A stretch of 64,000 nucleotides of DNA. It comes from Bacteriovoracaceae bacterium UBA4096. GTDB lineage: Bacteria; Bdellovibrionota; Bacteriovoracia; Bacteriovoracales; Bacteriovoracaceae. Each line of letters begins with the position of its first letter. The first letter of the stretch is position 1. The notes beneath the pieces are model-generated. The model made no database searches. It was not told where the DNA came from and worked only from the letters and a program-made list of their open reading frames with translations. The stretch covers positions 143,158-207,157 of the forward strand of contig DFXY01000004.1 in the NCBI GenBank assembly GCA_002381945.1. Direction: 5' to 3'. The translations under genes and the position numbers were made by a program. Shown piece after piece: positions 26,881 to 35,117 of this stretch.

Positions 26881-27377
26881 GAATCCTCCTTATGAAAACT
26901 TTCGCTAACAAGAAAGAAATTCATTCGACAAGTAAAACCTGTATCTAACCTAGCCTTACCTACCTTTACCTAACTTCACCTATCAGCATTTAAATCAAAA
27001 TGGTAAAGTGGAAAGTTAAAACTCAAATTCAAAACTTCTAACCGAGCTTCAACCAGTTTATGCATGAGATTTGTTCCCACGCACGTATTCCAATGCGTAG
27101 TAAAACGTAGTCACATTTTTGTGATAACTACATTGTTGTTACGAATGACATGATTTGATGTGATTTCGTGTGATTAGCGAGAAGTAGAAATAACAGTAAG
27201 AAAGCAGTTAAGTTCCTGCTTTCTTTGATTTGAATCACTGTTACCGATTTTTTGAGAACATACCATAAGAATGGTGGAGACTTCCCAACTCTAAAGCTTT
27301 CATTGGTTTACAAGGCAACTAAGCCAAGAAAAGCCAAATCAATTAGAATTGCAGTTTCAAGAAGAGAATAGAGTTCT
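26881..27377. promoter_or_regulatory. Regulatory gap (497 bp) with 10-bp periodic direct repeats
   Basis: No gene is supportable. Three repeat sets occur: ACCTA at 26948, 26958, 26968 and 26978 (exact 10-bp period); CGTAGT at 27096 and 27106 (10-bp period); and TGATT at 27151, 27161 and 27171 (10-bp period). A 12-mer CAACTAAGCCAA at 27316-27327 recurs at 63487-63498. The periodicity places sites on one face of the helix, as for cooperative binding by the XRE protein just downstream. Confidence 0.6.
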
Positions 27378-27800
27378 TTAAATTTCCTGAAGCTTGCCAA
27401 GTATCTTCAAGTGCGTTTTTAACTTACTTAAAATCTTATGGAGGTTGTCTCCTGATACAGTTTTATATTCATCAGCTTCGTATCTTGCAATCGTTCTAAG
27501 AGGTATATCTACTTCTTTAGCGAACATTTCCTGTGTCATCCGTTTAGCTATTCTATATTTCATCGGCAAAATCATCAATTCTGCCAGATCATTAATTTGA
27601 ATTGCCTCCACACCTTTAGACGTTAAGGCTTCATACTCATCCACATTTGCTTGAAGGCTTTTAATAAGTGCCTGTGTCTGTATTAAAGCAGTCTTTCCAA
27701 AAGGTTTATTTTTGGCTGAACGTTCTATATTCTGTAGTTCTTCTCTTAAAGAAGAAATTTGCTTTTTAGTAGTTTCAAGCTGCCTGCTATTTGAAATCAT
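27378..27800 (-). CDS. XRE-type HTH antitoxin with coiled-coil N-terminus
   Basis: A 140-residue protein. Residues 1-40 are a heptad-rich coiled coil (LETTKKQISSLREELQNIE). The HTH lies at the C-terminus: MKYRIAKRMTQEMFAKEVDIPLRTIARYEADEYKTVS. Start ATG 27800 has GGAGG 4 nt upstream; the longer frame from 27839 has none. It follows the DUF6932-like gene with a 35-bp gap on the same strand, the toxin-first order of several toxin-antitoxin pairs, and probably represses through the palindrome at 28313. Confidence 0.75.
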   Translation of the reverse strand: MISNSRQLETTKKQISSLREELQNIERSAKNKPFGKTALIQTQALIKSLQANVDEYEALTSKGVEAIQINDLAELMILPMKYRIAKRMTQEMFAKEVDIPLRTIARYEADEYKTVSGDNLHKILSKLKTHLKILGKLQEI

Positions 27801-27835
27801 AAAACCTCCAACATACAAATTAATCCGACTCCAGT

Positions 27836-28285
27836 TCAAATTTTGATTTGAACAATACCTTTTGGCTCCCCATCTCGATTCACTTGAAAAAAATCAGGGA
27901 AAGGTTTCATTGATATTCCCTCTGTGTCTTCGGCCATAAAGAAATCAACGCCAAATTCCTTTTTAAGCTGATCCCTATTTGCTTCAAATTCTTCGACATC
28001 TTTCCAGTCCCAAAATCGTTTATCTAATTTATCTGGGTCGGCATTTTCATTAGACCAACAGCCATCAATATCATTTGGATCTTCTTTGTCTGTGGTAAAA
28101 CTACCATCAACAAAGATTTTGCCAACTCCTCCAACTTTCAACACATCAACTGCTCCGTAGAGGCCCTTCATTAAAAGCTTTCGTCTATCATTACTAGATC
28201 CAAACATTTGCTCTAGTTCTTCCAGTGAGGCTTCGTGTACTCCAGGGGGAAGTTCCCCATTACTAGCTAAATTAGGTATCGGCAT
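27836..28285 (-). CDS. DUF6932-like nucleotidyltransferase-fold protein, probable toxin
   Basis: A 149-residue protein. The segment IFVDGSFTTDKEDPNDIDGCW (about 66-86) matches the nucleotidyltransferase-type G-S...D-x-D pattern of the DUF6932 family, whose members lie in toxin-antitoxin-like pairs. It would transfer a nucleotide to a target (inference). Start ATG 28285 is preferred over the one at 28306 because GGGG lies 5 nt upstream. An 18-bp palindrome sits 28 bp before the start, and an HTH gene follows, so autoregulation is likely. Confidence 0.65.
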   Translation of the reverse strand: MPIPNLASNGELPPGVHEASLEELEQMFGSSNDRRKLLMKGLYGAVDVLKVGGVGKIFVDGSFTTDKEDPNDIDGCWSNENADPDKLDKRFWDWKDVEEFEANRDQLKKEFGVDFFMAEDTEGISMKPFPDFFQVNRDGEPKGIVQIKI

Positions 28286-28312
28286 AATTACCCCACAACA
28301 TGACAATTATAG

Positions 28313-28330
28313 CATGCCAAGATTGGCATG
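28313..28330. promoter_or_regulatory. 18-bp operator palindrome
   Basis: CATGCCAA-GA-TTGGCATG: two perfect 8-bp arms around a 2-bp centre, 28 bp upstream of the toxin start. The size and position fit a homodimeric XRE operator overlapping the promoter. Confidence 0.75.
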
Positions 28331-28354
28331 TAAAGAAATGGTCTTAAGTTATTG

Positions 28355-28395
28355 ATTTAAAAGAGGCTTTGGGGGGCATCTCCCACCCAAAGCCT
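28355..28395 (-). terminator. Terminator after the ICE integrase
   Basis: On the minus strand AGGCTTTGGG (28395-28386) pairs perfectly with CCCAAAGCCT (28373-28364), and TCTTTTAAAT follows. It begins 2 nt after the integrase stop codon. Confidence 0.85.
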
Positions 28396-28397
28396 GC

Positions 28398-29531
28398 TTA
28401 TTTTATAAACATCGAAACGACATTACCCATTACCTCTGAATCAGAGGGAAGTATTCGAAGGCAATCTGTTGCCCCCTTCTCATCCACCCCCGCAACTCTC
28501 ACATAAAACTCCATGGTCTTTAAATCTCTCCAACCACAGATCTTCATTACAATAGCTGCAGGAGTGCCTTTTGCTAAAAGCTGAGTAGCAAAACAAGCTC
28601 TCAATGCGTGGAATTTTATTTTGGGTAGCCCAATACCGGCCAAAAACATCTTTAAGGTTTTGCATTGTTCACCTCTGTCCCAATCTCTAAAGCGAGGAAG
28701 GACATACGGTGAATCGCATTTGACCTTTAATGAAATGAATAAGCTCCGAAGTTCTGGTGATAATGGAACGTTTCTCCAATATCCGGCCTTCGTGCATTTT
28801 ATTTCGTTAGTACGTTTGTTGAAAGATTTTGAGACCCTGATGAGATTTGATTCAAGATCAATATCATCCCATTCCAATGCATATAGCTCTCCTGACCTCA
28901 ATCCTGTTAATAAAGCAGTGGCCCAAATAGGATACCAAGGATGCTCCATTCTTTTAGCCTCATAAAGGAATTTTTTTATTTCTTCATTGGTTAAAATGTC
29001 GGGAACCTTCTCGGTCTTAATATTAAGCTTAATACCGTGCACCGGAGACTGCTGGGTACCTTTGATAAGTCCTTCTTCAATTCCATAATTGAAAACTACG
29101 TTTACGGTGTTTTTCACTTTTTTTATGAAGCTTACAGATTTATCAGCATCAAGCATTCTTTTTACAAGGTCACGTCCTTCAGCTTTGCCAAGTTCAGGAG
29201 CCGATTTTTCTAACCAGTCGCTAGTCCAATTATAAAGACAAGCAACATGGTCCATAATCGTTGAAGGACTATATTCCCCAAGGAGCCCTGATTCAGCTTC
29301 AGCCTTCCACCGATTAATTACATATTCCCAGGAATGAGCTTTGCCCTCTAGCTCAAGCATTTTCTTGCCAAGCTCTAGGTTAATTCTATTCTCTTCTCGT
29401 CTTGCTTGTGAGAGCGACTCTAAATCGGAAACTGTTTTTTGAACTCTAAGCTTTGGGTCTATTTTGCTTCTCGCATTTACATAAACCTGAAAAAGCTTTT
29501 TACCGTTCTTTTCATACGATCTGATAGCCAT
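28398..29531 (-). CDS. Tyrosine recombinase / ICE integrase
   Basis: A 377-residue integrase. The Arm-type domain is at residues 1-45 (IRSYEKNGKKLFQVYVNARS), the core-binding domain about 65-165, and the catalytic domain has TGLRSGELYALEW (Arg), KCTKAGYWR (Lys), HALRACF (HxxR), CGWRDLKTMEFYVR (Trp in the H/W position and Tyr). The excisionase-type gene lies 1 bp upstream. It is the first of the block of same-strand genes that ends in the conjugation system, so I take it as the ICE integrase. It resembles the integrase at 10921-11979. Confidence 0.92.
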   Translation of the reverse strand: MAIRSYEKNGKKLFQVYVNARSKIDPKLRVQKTVSDLESLSQARREENRINLELGKKMLELEGKAHSWEYVINRWKAEAESGLLGEYSPSTIMDHVACLYNWTSDWLEKSAPELGKAEGRDLVKRMLDADKSVSFIKKVKNTVNVVFNYGIEEGLIKGTQQSPVHGIKLNIKTEKVPDILTNEEIKKFLYEAKRMEHPWYPIWATALLTGLRSGELYALEWDDIDLESNLIRVSKSFNKRTNEIKCTKAGYWRNVPLSPELRSLFISLKVKCDSPYVLPRFRDWDRGEQCKTLKMFLAGIGLPKIKFHALRACFATQLLAKGTPAAIVMKICGWRDLKTMEFYVRVAGVDEKGATDCLRILPSDSEVMGNVVSMFIK

Positions 29532-29532
29532 T

Positions 29533-29802
29533 TTAACCTCCTACGGTTGTAGAGGTCTCAATCAGCTTATCTAGTTCGCTCCGCTTGAAGTAAAGTCTCC
29601 GTTTGAATTTTCGTGCAGTAATGTGTCCTCTACATACAGCAGTTCGAATTGCATTGGAGGATTTCCTCAAGTAAGTTGCTGCTTCACTAGTTGTCATCCA
29701 TTTATAATTTTCAAAGAGCATTACAGAGCCGTTAGACTCCGTTGGACTACTGTAGCATGTAGTCTTTGATTTTTCCTCCAACATTATAGCTTTTTCTGCC
29801 AT
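29533..29802 (-). CDS. Excisionase-type HTH protein
   Basis: An 89-residue protein. The C-terminal 55 residues have the Xis/MerR-like HTH: WMTTSEAATYLRKSSNAIRTAVCRG then ITARKFKRRLYFKRSELDKLI. The N-terminal 30 residues are unstructured. SD GGAG precedes the ATG. It lies immediately before the integrase and would control excision direction of the ICE. Confidence 0.85.
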   Translation of the reverse strand: MAEKAIMLEEKSKTTCYSSPTESNGSVMLFENYKWMTTSEAATYLRKSSNAIRTAVCRGHITARKFKRRLYFKRSELDKLIETSTTVGG

Positions 29803-29881
29803 AGAAACTCCTTTCAGGTCTTAATAGCATTAACCTAAAGGCCTTTTGGCCCTGCACTAGTACAATTAATTCACATCAGGT

Positions 29882-30340
29882 TTAATTAATACCCAGCTTG
29901 CGTACTAAAAATTCTCCGAGCGTAAGATTTGCTTCATTCTTCTTGTTGTATTCTGATAATGCTCTCTCCACTTTTTCCATTTCAGAGAGACAAGATTCCT
30001 GAAGCTTCTCTATGTCTTTTGGAGTTATCTTTGGGAGTGCTATAAAAACCAGATCCTTAAAAGTAATTTCCCTTCCTTGTTCTTTATTATTTGCTTGTGC
30101 CAAAAAATTTAAAATAAGTTCTTTGTTCTCTTGATCTTTTGACACATCGACAAAGAACTTATTTTGATCTTTCGGATTCACCAGTTCCACTGGTTCATCT
30201 TTTCTTCTTCTTCCTCTTTTCTTTTTTGCTTCTGCCTTATTTTCCCCTTCCCCCCTCATTATTTCATTTCTCTCATCCTCTTCTTTTTTTATTCCCATCC
30301 CCGTCCTATTACTTCTTACTTCCATCTCATTACTATTCAT
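29882..30340 (-). CDS. Lys/Glu-rich protein next to the candidate oriT
   Basis: A 152-residue protein. Residues 1-60 are extremely charged and purine-coded (KKEEDERNE, AEAKKKRGRRRKDEP); residues 60-150 are helical (ILNFLAQANNKEQGREITFKDLVFIAL). I do not recognise a family. The basic patch and its place directly beside the large hairpin suggest a relaxosome accessory DNA-binding protein. Its SD AAGGAGAG is strong. The N-terminal coding DNA forms a long one-strand purine tract. Confidence 0.6.
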   Translation of the reverse strand: MNSNEMEVRSNRTGMGIKKEEDERNEIMRGEGENKAEAKKKRGRRRKDEPVELVNPKDQNKFFVDVSKDQENKELILNFLAQANNKEQGREITFKDLVFIALPKITPKDIEKLQESCLSEMEKVERALSEYNKKNEANLTLGEFLVRKLGIN

Positions 30341-30359
30341 TTTACTCTCCTTACTTTCC

Positions 30360-30467
30360 CCGCCTCCGCCCGTATTTAGTCTCAGTTTCCTGACCCCTTT
30401 CCACCAACTCGTTGGGGGGGAGGGGTCAGGAAACGATCAGAGACGTTAAGAATACGGGCGGAGGCGG
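30360..30467. repeat. Large imperfect inverted repeat, candidate oriT
   Basis: Outer arms CCGCCTCCGCCCGTATT (30360-30376) and its exact complement (30451-30467), middle arms GTCTC/GAGAC, inner arms GTTTCCTGACCCCT (30385-30398) and its exact complement (30421-30434), and a tip CCAAC-TC-GTTGG (30404-30415). The whole 108 bp can fold as one long hairpin. It lies between the MobC-like gene and an accessory gene, where conjugative elements keep oriT. It contains one TGAGACT (minus) at 30378-30384. A transcription terminator or origin of replication is an alternative. Confidence 0.7.
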
Positions 30468-30570
30468 AATCTTGTTAATTTTATTGCTGAAATTTGACCA
30501 ATCGAACAGAGAAGCGATTTGCAGATGAAGTCGGTATTACGACCTCATCTGCGGCTACATCAACAAAGAA

Positions 30571-31329
30571 TCAGATTTGGCTCTTTGGTGTGCAAACATC
30601 GGCAAGTTTCAGGGATCGTCCTGCAATTTGTATTGTTGCCAGAGAAGGATCTTTAAACCAATCCTGGGCATCTACAAATGCGAGTCTCGTTTGAAGTCTC
30701 AATCCACCAACATGCTTCATGGCACGGATGATTCTTTTTTTGATCTCGTCGTTTTCCACAACGTAAAGAATCATGTCCAGAGAACTTAAGCCATTATACT
30801 GCCAAAGAATGGATTTATAGCGGCCATAAGTCTTGCCAGTCCTCTCGTATTCTAAGGCGATTGTCCGTTCTTTTCCATCAAGCACCACTTTGAAAACAGC
30901 ATCAGGATACTTAATCTCTCTGTCCTTGCCACGAATCATGAAAGCTTTCGATTCCTGGGCCTTCAATTGTTTTTCAGTTAACCATGAATGACAAAAGGTC
31001 TTTAGCTCAAGCAATAAAAGGGTCTCTCCAATAAACTCATCGTGTATGAAATGTTGAGGAGCAACTGGAGTCACTGGCCTGAACTTTAACCCTTCTATGG
31101 TCTCCTGCCCGACTGTCCCTAGAACCCATCTTCCTTCAGATACAGCAGTATGCTTTTTCAAGAATTTTTTGTTTTCCATTTTCTTGAGTTGTCTTTGTTT
31201 CCACCTCAAACAACCTTTACCAAAATGCTGATGCCACTGAGATGTCGTCAGAACACCCACCTTAGAAACGTATTTCAGGGCCTTGATCACGTTTTGGGGA
31301 ACCTGTCGGCCGCATTTATATTTAATCAT
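30571..31329 (-). CDS. MobC / replication-relaxation family protein (candidate relaxase)
   Basis: A 252-residue protein. The N-terminal 75 residues form a winged helix (GVLTTSQWHQHFGKGCLRWKQ). The rest has a restriction-endonuclease-like pattern: YPDAVFKVVLDGKERTIALEYERTGKTYGRYKSIL. This is the Replic_Relax/MobC layout. In CloDF13, MobC is a relaxase without the three-His motif. No standard relaxase is visible elsewhere in the element, so this is the best relaxase candidate. It overlaps the lipoprotein gene by 8 nt and is followed by the large hairpin. Confidence 0.65.
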   Translation of the reverse strand: MIKYKCGRQVPQNVIKALKYVSKVGVLTTSQWHQHFGKGCLRWKQRQLKKMENKKFLKKHTAVSEGRWVLGTVGQETIEGLKFRPVTPVAPQHFIHDEFIGETLLLLELKTFCHSWLTEKQLKAQESKAFMIRGKDREIKYPDAVFKVVLDGKERTIALEYERTGKTYGRYKSILWQYNGLSSLDMILYVVENDEIKKRIIRAMKHVGGLRLQTRLAFVDAQDWFKDPSLATIQIAGRSLKLADVCTPKSQI

Positions 31330-31780
31330 CTGATGACTCCCATCTGGCTGGTTGGGTAATTACATACTCGTAATGTCCATCAATGAATCTGTTACCGACA
31401 ATCTTTCCTTCAACCCATTTGGCCTCTACCTCTGGCTGCTGAAGAGAAGGCATACTTCCACCAGATCCGCTTTTGCTCTTAGACTCTCGTCCTTTATAAT
31501 AGGCAAGCTCCTTTTCTTTTTCAGTATTGTTGTGAATTGCTGCTCCAGTTACGGTTCCGGCCAATCCACCCAGCGCTGCTCCTATAACAATGTTTCGAGT
31601 CCGAAATTCTCCTTTTTTACCTGGGTCTGCGATTCCTCCAAGGATCGCTCCAGTCCCTGCTCCAATGGAGCCACCTAAACCCATACTTTTGCCTTGAGTT
31701 GCGCATCCAGATCCGAAGGAAAGAAGTGCGACAAATCCCAACAGTGTGAAACATTTATTTACCAGTGACTGACTATGCAT
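31322..31780 (-). CDS. Glycine-zipper lipoprotein of the T4SS
   Basis: A 152-residue lipoprotein. The signal peptide ends in LLSFGSGC (Cys at about 26). Residues 33-80 hold Gly-rich repeats (GLGGSIGAGTGAILGGIAD and IGAALGGLAGTVTGAAI), the glycine-zipper 2TM pattern. It lies between the coupling protein gene (8-nt overlap) and the MobC-like gene (8-nt overlap). It may fill the VirB7 role at the outer-membrane core, or stabilise the envelope. SD AAGGAG is present. Confidence 0.75.
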   Translation of the reverse strand: MHSQSLVNKCFTLLGFVALLSFGSGCATQGKSMGLGGSIGAGTGAILGGIADPGKKGEFRTRNIVIGAALGGLAGTVTGAAIHNNTEKEKELAYYKGRESKSKSGSGGSMPSLQQPEVEAKWVEGKIVGNRFIDGHYEYVITQPARWESSDD

Positions 31781-33419
31781 TTATTTCTCCTTTTGAATGG
31801 AATGCTCCCTCTTCACCTTGATCACTTGATCTGACCTTGGAGTCATTCTCCTCGGCCTTGGCAACGACTGACGATTCCTTTAACTTTAATAGCGGGACAG
31901 TGATTTTATTCTTCATGGGTAATTCTTCTGGTATTTCCAGGTCTTCCATCTTGTGAAATTTGATTCTAATTGTTTTAGAACCTCGCTCATGAGGCACGAT
32001 CATTACTGCTTCTCCAACTCCTAAGTTCTGCTTGAAGGTATTAGGATGAATAATAAATTCCTCTGCCTCTCTTGCAGAAACATCCCCAGTTTTCTGATTG
32101 TTAAAAAGTCCTGCTTTCTGTCTTTCTGTAAACTTCGTTGATGTGAGTGTTCCAATCACCTTGGAAAAATATTCGGCAGAATCAGGATCATTGCCCCTCA
32201 TGAAGATCTTAATGTTTGAATTCGTTAAGATAGAATTAGCAACGGAGTCACCCAACTCTGTAATATCGCCAAGAGCCTGATGTGCGAAGGCCACTCCAAC
32301 GTTTGCAGACCTGGATTTGTTCAAGATTGATACAAAGCCTGGATAAAGGTACTCAGTAAAGTCATCCAGAAAAACCGAGAAGAACTTCTTCTCACCAGAT
32401 GCCCTGTGCCTGTTTGCCACTGCTGCCTGTAGAGATTGCAATACAAGTTTCCCTGTAGCTTTCCCTAGAAAAGGCGATAACAGAACGGGAAGCTGAAAAT
32501 AGACAATCTTATTCTCTGATAAGGCCTGATCTATCGTTAAGGCATCATCAAATCCGTTAAAAAGCTTCCCCGGAGCACCATGAGAGAAATGTCCTAAGGC
32601 CGTCACTAAGCCGCTTGTTCTATTCTCTCGATCAGTTTGAGAGAGTGCCCGAAATCTTAGAACCCATTGTCTCAGCTCTACATCGTCGATCTTGTCTGAC
32701 AAGTCTTCCAACAACTCCGGCATAGTGATCGCTTGATAGAGACGCTGAAATGTTGGTTCCGTTTTGGTGCTCTCAAAAATCCTCATAATCTGCTTCATAA
32801 CTTCGTATTGCAGATTTCGGTAATGCGGATTTTCAAAATCGAATGCATTAAAAACTCTTTCAGTTATTTCTTCGGCCGCCCCACCTTTTAAAGGATTAAA
32901 CTGTATCGATTGATCCATCTTTCCAAGACTGAAGAGTTTAAAATCATCCTTCCGGCCGGCCCTAACAGAATACGACCAAAGCTTATTAAAAAGGGAATGG
33001 TCTGCCTTTCCATCAATTATTAAAAGTCCTCTTCCGGCTTCGATATCCTGAATGGCCCAAGGTAAAATTACGCTTTCTGTTTTACCTGCATTCGTTGTTC
33101 CCACCACCTGGGTATGCATAGCCCTTTGCCGCGTTTTGATCCAGACAGATTCATTGTGATTTGTTTCCCCACAATAAACCGAGTCCTTTTCTTTACCGAG
33201 AATGGCATCGTCAGCCGCCCTTTTTAACAAATTTTTAGCCCTCCACCTCCATAAAAGCCAAAAAGAAGGCAATAGCAGCAGAAGCAGAATTACTGCAACG
33301 GTGAGCAGGTTGCCAGGAGAAGTCACCCAAGCTTTTATCCACAGAAAACCTTTTATTAGGAACATCAAACCCATAAAGGTAAAAAGAAGATATTCTCCAC
33401 CTCCATTGCCTTTATCCAT
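31773..33419 (-). CDS. Type IV coupling protein (VirD4/TraD-like)
   Basis: A 548-residue membrane ATPase. Two N-terminal membrane segments (about 11-28 and 37-57) precede the ATPase: Walker A GTTNAGKTES near residue 106, Walker B FFSVFLDDFTEYL near 275, and MRGNDPDSAEYF. It would bring the relaxosome to the T4SS. ATG 33419 is chosen since ATGGATAA overlaps the VirB10 stop. The C-terminal 45 residues are charged and variable. Confidence 0.9.
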   Translation of the reverse strand: MDKGNGGGEYLLFTFMGLMFLIKGFLWIKAWVTSPGNLLTVAVILLLLLLPSFWLLWRWRAKNLLKRAADDAILGKEKDSVYCGETNHNESVWIKTRQRAMHTQVVGTTNAGKTESVILPWAIQDIEAGRGLLIIDGKADHSLFNKLWSYSVRAGRKDDFKLFSLGKMDQSIQFNPLKGGAAEEITERVFNAFDFENPHYRNLQYEVMKQIMRIFESTKTEPTFQRLYQAITMPELLEDLSDKIDDVELRQWVLRFRALSQTDRENRTSGLVTALGHFSHGAPGKLFNGFDDALTIDQALSENKIVYFQLPVLLSPFLGKATGKLVLQSLQAAVANRHRASGEKKFFSVFLDDFTEYLYPGFVSILNKSRSANVGVAFAHQALGDITELGDSVANSILTNSNIKIFMRGNDPDSAEYFSKVIGTLTSTKFTERQKAGLFNNQKTGDVSAREAEEFIIHPNTFKQNLGVGEAVMIVPHERGSKTIRIKFHKMEDLEIPEELPMKNKITVPLLKLKESSVVAKAEENDSKVRSSDQGEEGAFHSKGEINA

Positions 33420-34398
33420 TGTTGCCGCCTGGATCTCGGAACACAAAAGGCTGATTTAGAATTGCCGTAATCTCTGATCCGCCTCTTAGCTCAATCCACT
33501 TACTTTCTTTCTGGAGATCTTCACCAAGTGAATTTGCTCTGTCGGTGGCCGTTGCAGCGATCGCATTCTTCATACCATTTCTGTGACCTCCTTCATTGGC
33601 CCCAAACACACCAGTATTCATAGAGCCAGCAGCATAAGCCCCTACAAATCTTGTTAATGTTTGGCCAACCGAGTTCTTAATGGCCTCTGAACGAACATTT
33701 CCCTTCACTCCTTCCTGTGAGTCGCTTCCTACGCTAAGTGCAGAAATTGCTCTTTCTCTACCATCTGGCATAATAACTGATCTCCAGGTCACACTTGCTC
33801 TTTCAGTGGATTCATTAAATGAAGCCTCACCAAGAAGTTTTGCACCTTTGGGAATCGCTAATACGGAATCACTATGCACATCAGCGGCGACAAGACCGAT
33901 AAGAGGAACTGCTTGACCAGAAACAACCAGATCCTCAGCGAGTTTAACTTTAATTCTGGTGCCACTAGATAACCTGCTTTTCGAATCTCCGCCTCTGGTT
34001 ATAATCATTGAAGAACTTCGATCAGCCGAAGGGTTTCCTCCTCCGGTTGCCATCGATCTTCCACCAGAACTCGCATACAGATGATCTAAAGAGCCATGGA
34101 CCGAATTAGAACCAACCTGAGCCTCTTCGAGTTGTCGGACTGTATCTTGAGTAGGATTATTTTCAAGATTGTTACCAGATGATCCACCCGTGAGAGATGC
34201 CTTTTCATGGAAAACAATTTGTTCAGGCTTTGCCGAGGGCATGACAAGAATACCAATGATTACTATTCCTAAAATACCCCCAGCGATCCAGCCCAGCTTC
34301 TGCCAATGTATGTCCCGCTTAGAAGTAAATGGCTTCGGCGCTTTTAGGAATGATTCTTTCAAGCCTTCCAAAGAATACAATTTTGCTGTTACTTCCAT
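33412..34398 (-). CDS. virB10: VirB10/TrbI-like T4SS core protein
   Basis: A 328-residue protein with one inner-membrane segment (about 33-52, LGWIAGGILGIVIIGILVM), a Gly/Ser-rich periplasmic linker, and the VirB10/TrbI domain from about 145: TRIKVKLAEDLVVS, AIPKGAKLLGEAS, ISALSVGSDS. VirB10 bridges both membranes and transmits ATP energy to the outer-membrane pore. The linker is shorter and less Pro-rich than in Agrobacterium VirB10. It overlaps VirB9 by 10 nt. Confidence 0.88.
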   Translation of the reverse strand: MEVTAKLYSLEGLKESFLKAPKPFTSKRDIHWQKLGWIAGGILGIVIIGILVMPSAKPEQIVFHEKASLTGGSSGNNLENNPTQDTVRQLEEAQVGSNSVHGSLDHLYASSGGRSMATGGGNPSADRSSSMIITRGGDSKSRLSSGTRIKVKLAEDLVVSGQAVPLIGLVAADVHSDSVLAIPKGAKLLGEASFNESTERASVTWRSVIMPDGRERAISALSVGSDSQEGVKGNVRSEAIKNSVGQTLTRFVGAYAAGSMNTGVFGANEGGHRNGMKNAIAATATDRANSLGEDLQKESKWIELRGGSEITAILNQPFVFRDPGGNNG

Positions 34399-35117
34399 AA
34401 ATCCACCTTCTTGATAGTAAGATAAGAAATTTTTCCCCTTCTCAACTCCATCCTTAAAGGAAGTTCTTTTTGTAGGTCCTGACTTAACAATTGAATAGTT
34501 CCATGTGCAGGAACTCCATTTTTAATATCTAGGCGAGAAACAAAAAGATTATGGATGGGTATGGTTTTCCCATTCTGGGTCATCCAAAGCCATTCAGGCT
34601 TGATTGTCTCTTTGGAGCTTGATGAAATTGTAAACTCAACCAACAGAACGCCGCTTTGTGTCCGGCCCACTCGCTTAATCTCCAATCTTATCGTTGAATT
34701 TTTTAGGATGTTGGTAAACTTCGTCCAAGTCACATCAGATCTAGCCTTAGGTGATTTCTCTTTCTTTTTCTCATGCTCAAGATAGACAACGTAATCCGCA
34801 CTTAGCTCCGGTCCCGTTACTAATTCGACATTGTACCGGGCCCAATCGGTGTAAACATAAAGGTTACTTTTTGCGCCTGGAACGAGCGGCTTAATTGTAA
34901 TGGCCTGATCGAGGTATTCAACTTTGAATGCATCTTGGTCGCCTACTACAACGCTGTTGGGTCTGTCTGGAACTTCAATAATGGTAGCAATCCCAAGACT
35001 AGTTCTTACGGTGACAATCTGGTCGCGCTTTACCTGCACGTGTCTAACTTTGTTCGATGCTATCGCAGCAAAAGAATTTAGAAGTAAAACCACTGATATT
35101 AATAGGTGAAACATCAT
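34389..35117 (-). CDS. virB9: VirB9/TraK-like T4SS outer-membrane core protein
   Basis: A 242-residue exported protein. The signal peptide MMFHLLISVVLLLNSFAAIAS is followed by an N-terminal beta domain (QIVTVRTSLGIATIIEVPDRP, VVVGDQDAFKVEYL, ITIKPLVPGAKSNLYVYT), the TrbG/VirB9/TraK pattern. Two ATG codons are possible: 35117 overlaps the VirB8 stop (ATGA) and 35114 has better SD spacing. It forms the outer-membrane core with VirB10 and probably the lipoprotein. Confidence 0.85.
   Translation of the reverse strand: MMFHLLISVVLLLNSFAAIASNKVRHVQVKRDQIVTVRTSLGIATIIEVPDRPNSVVVGDQDAFKVEYLDQAITIKPLVPGAKSNLYVYTDWARYNVELVTGPELSADYVVYLEHEKKKEKSPKARSDVTWTKFTNILKNSTIRLEIKRVGRTQSGVLLVEFTISSSSKETIKPEWLWMTQNGKTIPIHNLFVSRLDIKNGVPAHGTIQLLSQDLQKELPLRMELRRGKISYLTIKKVDLWK

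Noticed and set aside
30139..30393. Plus-strand open frames rich in Phe, Pro, Leu and Ser opposite the Lys/Glu-rich gene
   Set aside because: They arise from the pyrimidine tract opposite Lys/Glu codons and run into the hairpin; no SD.
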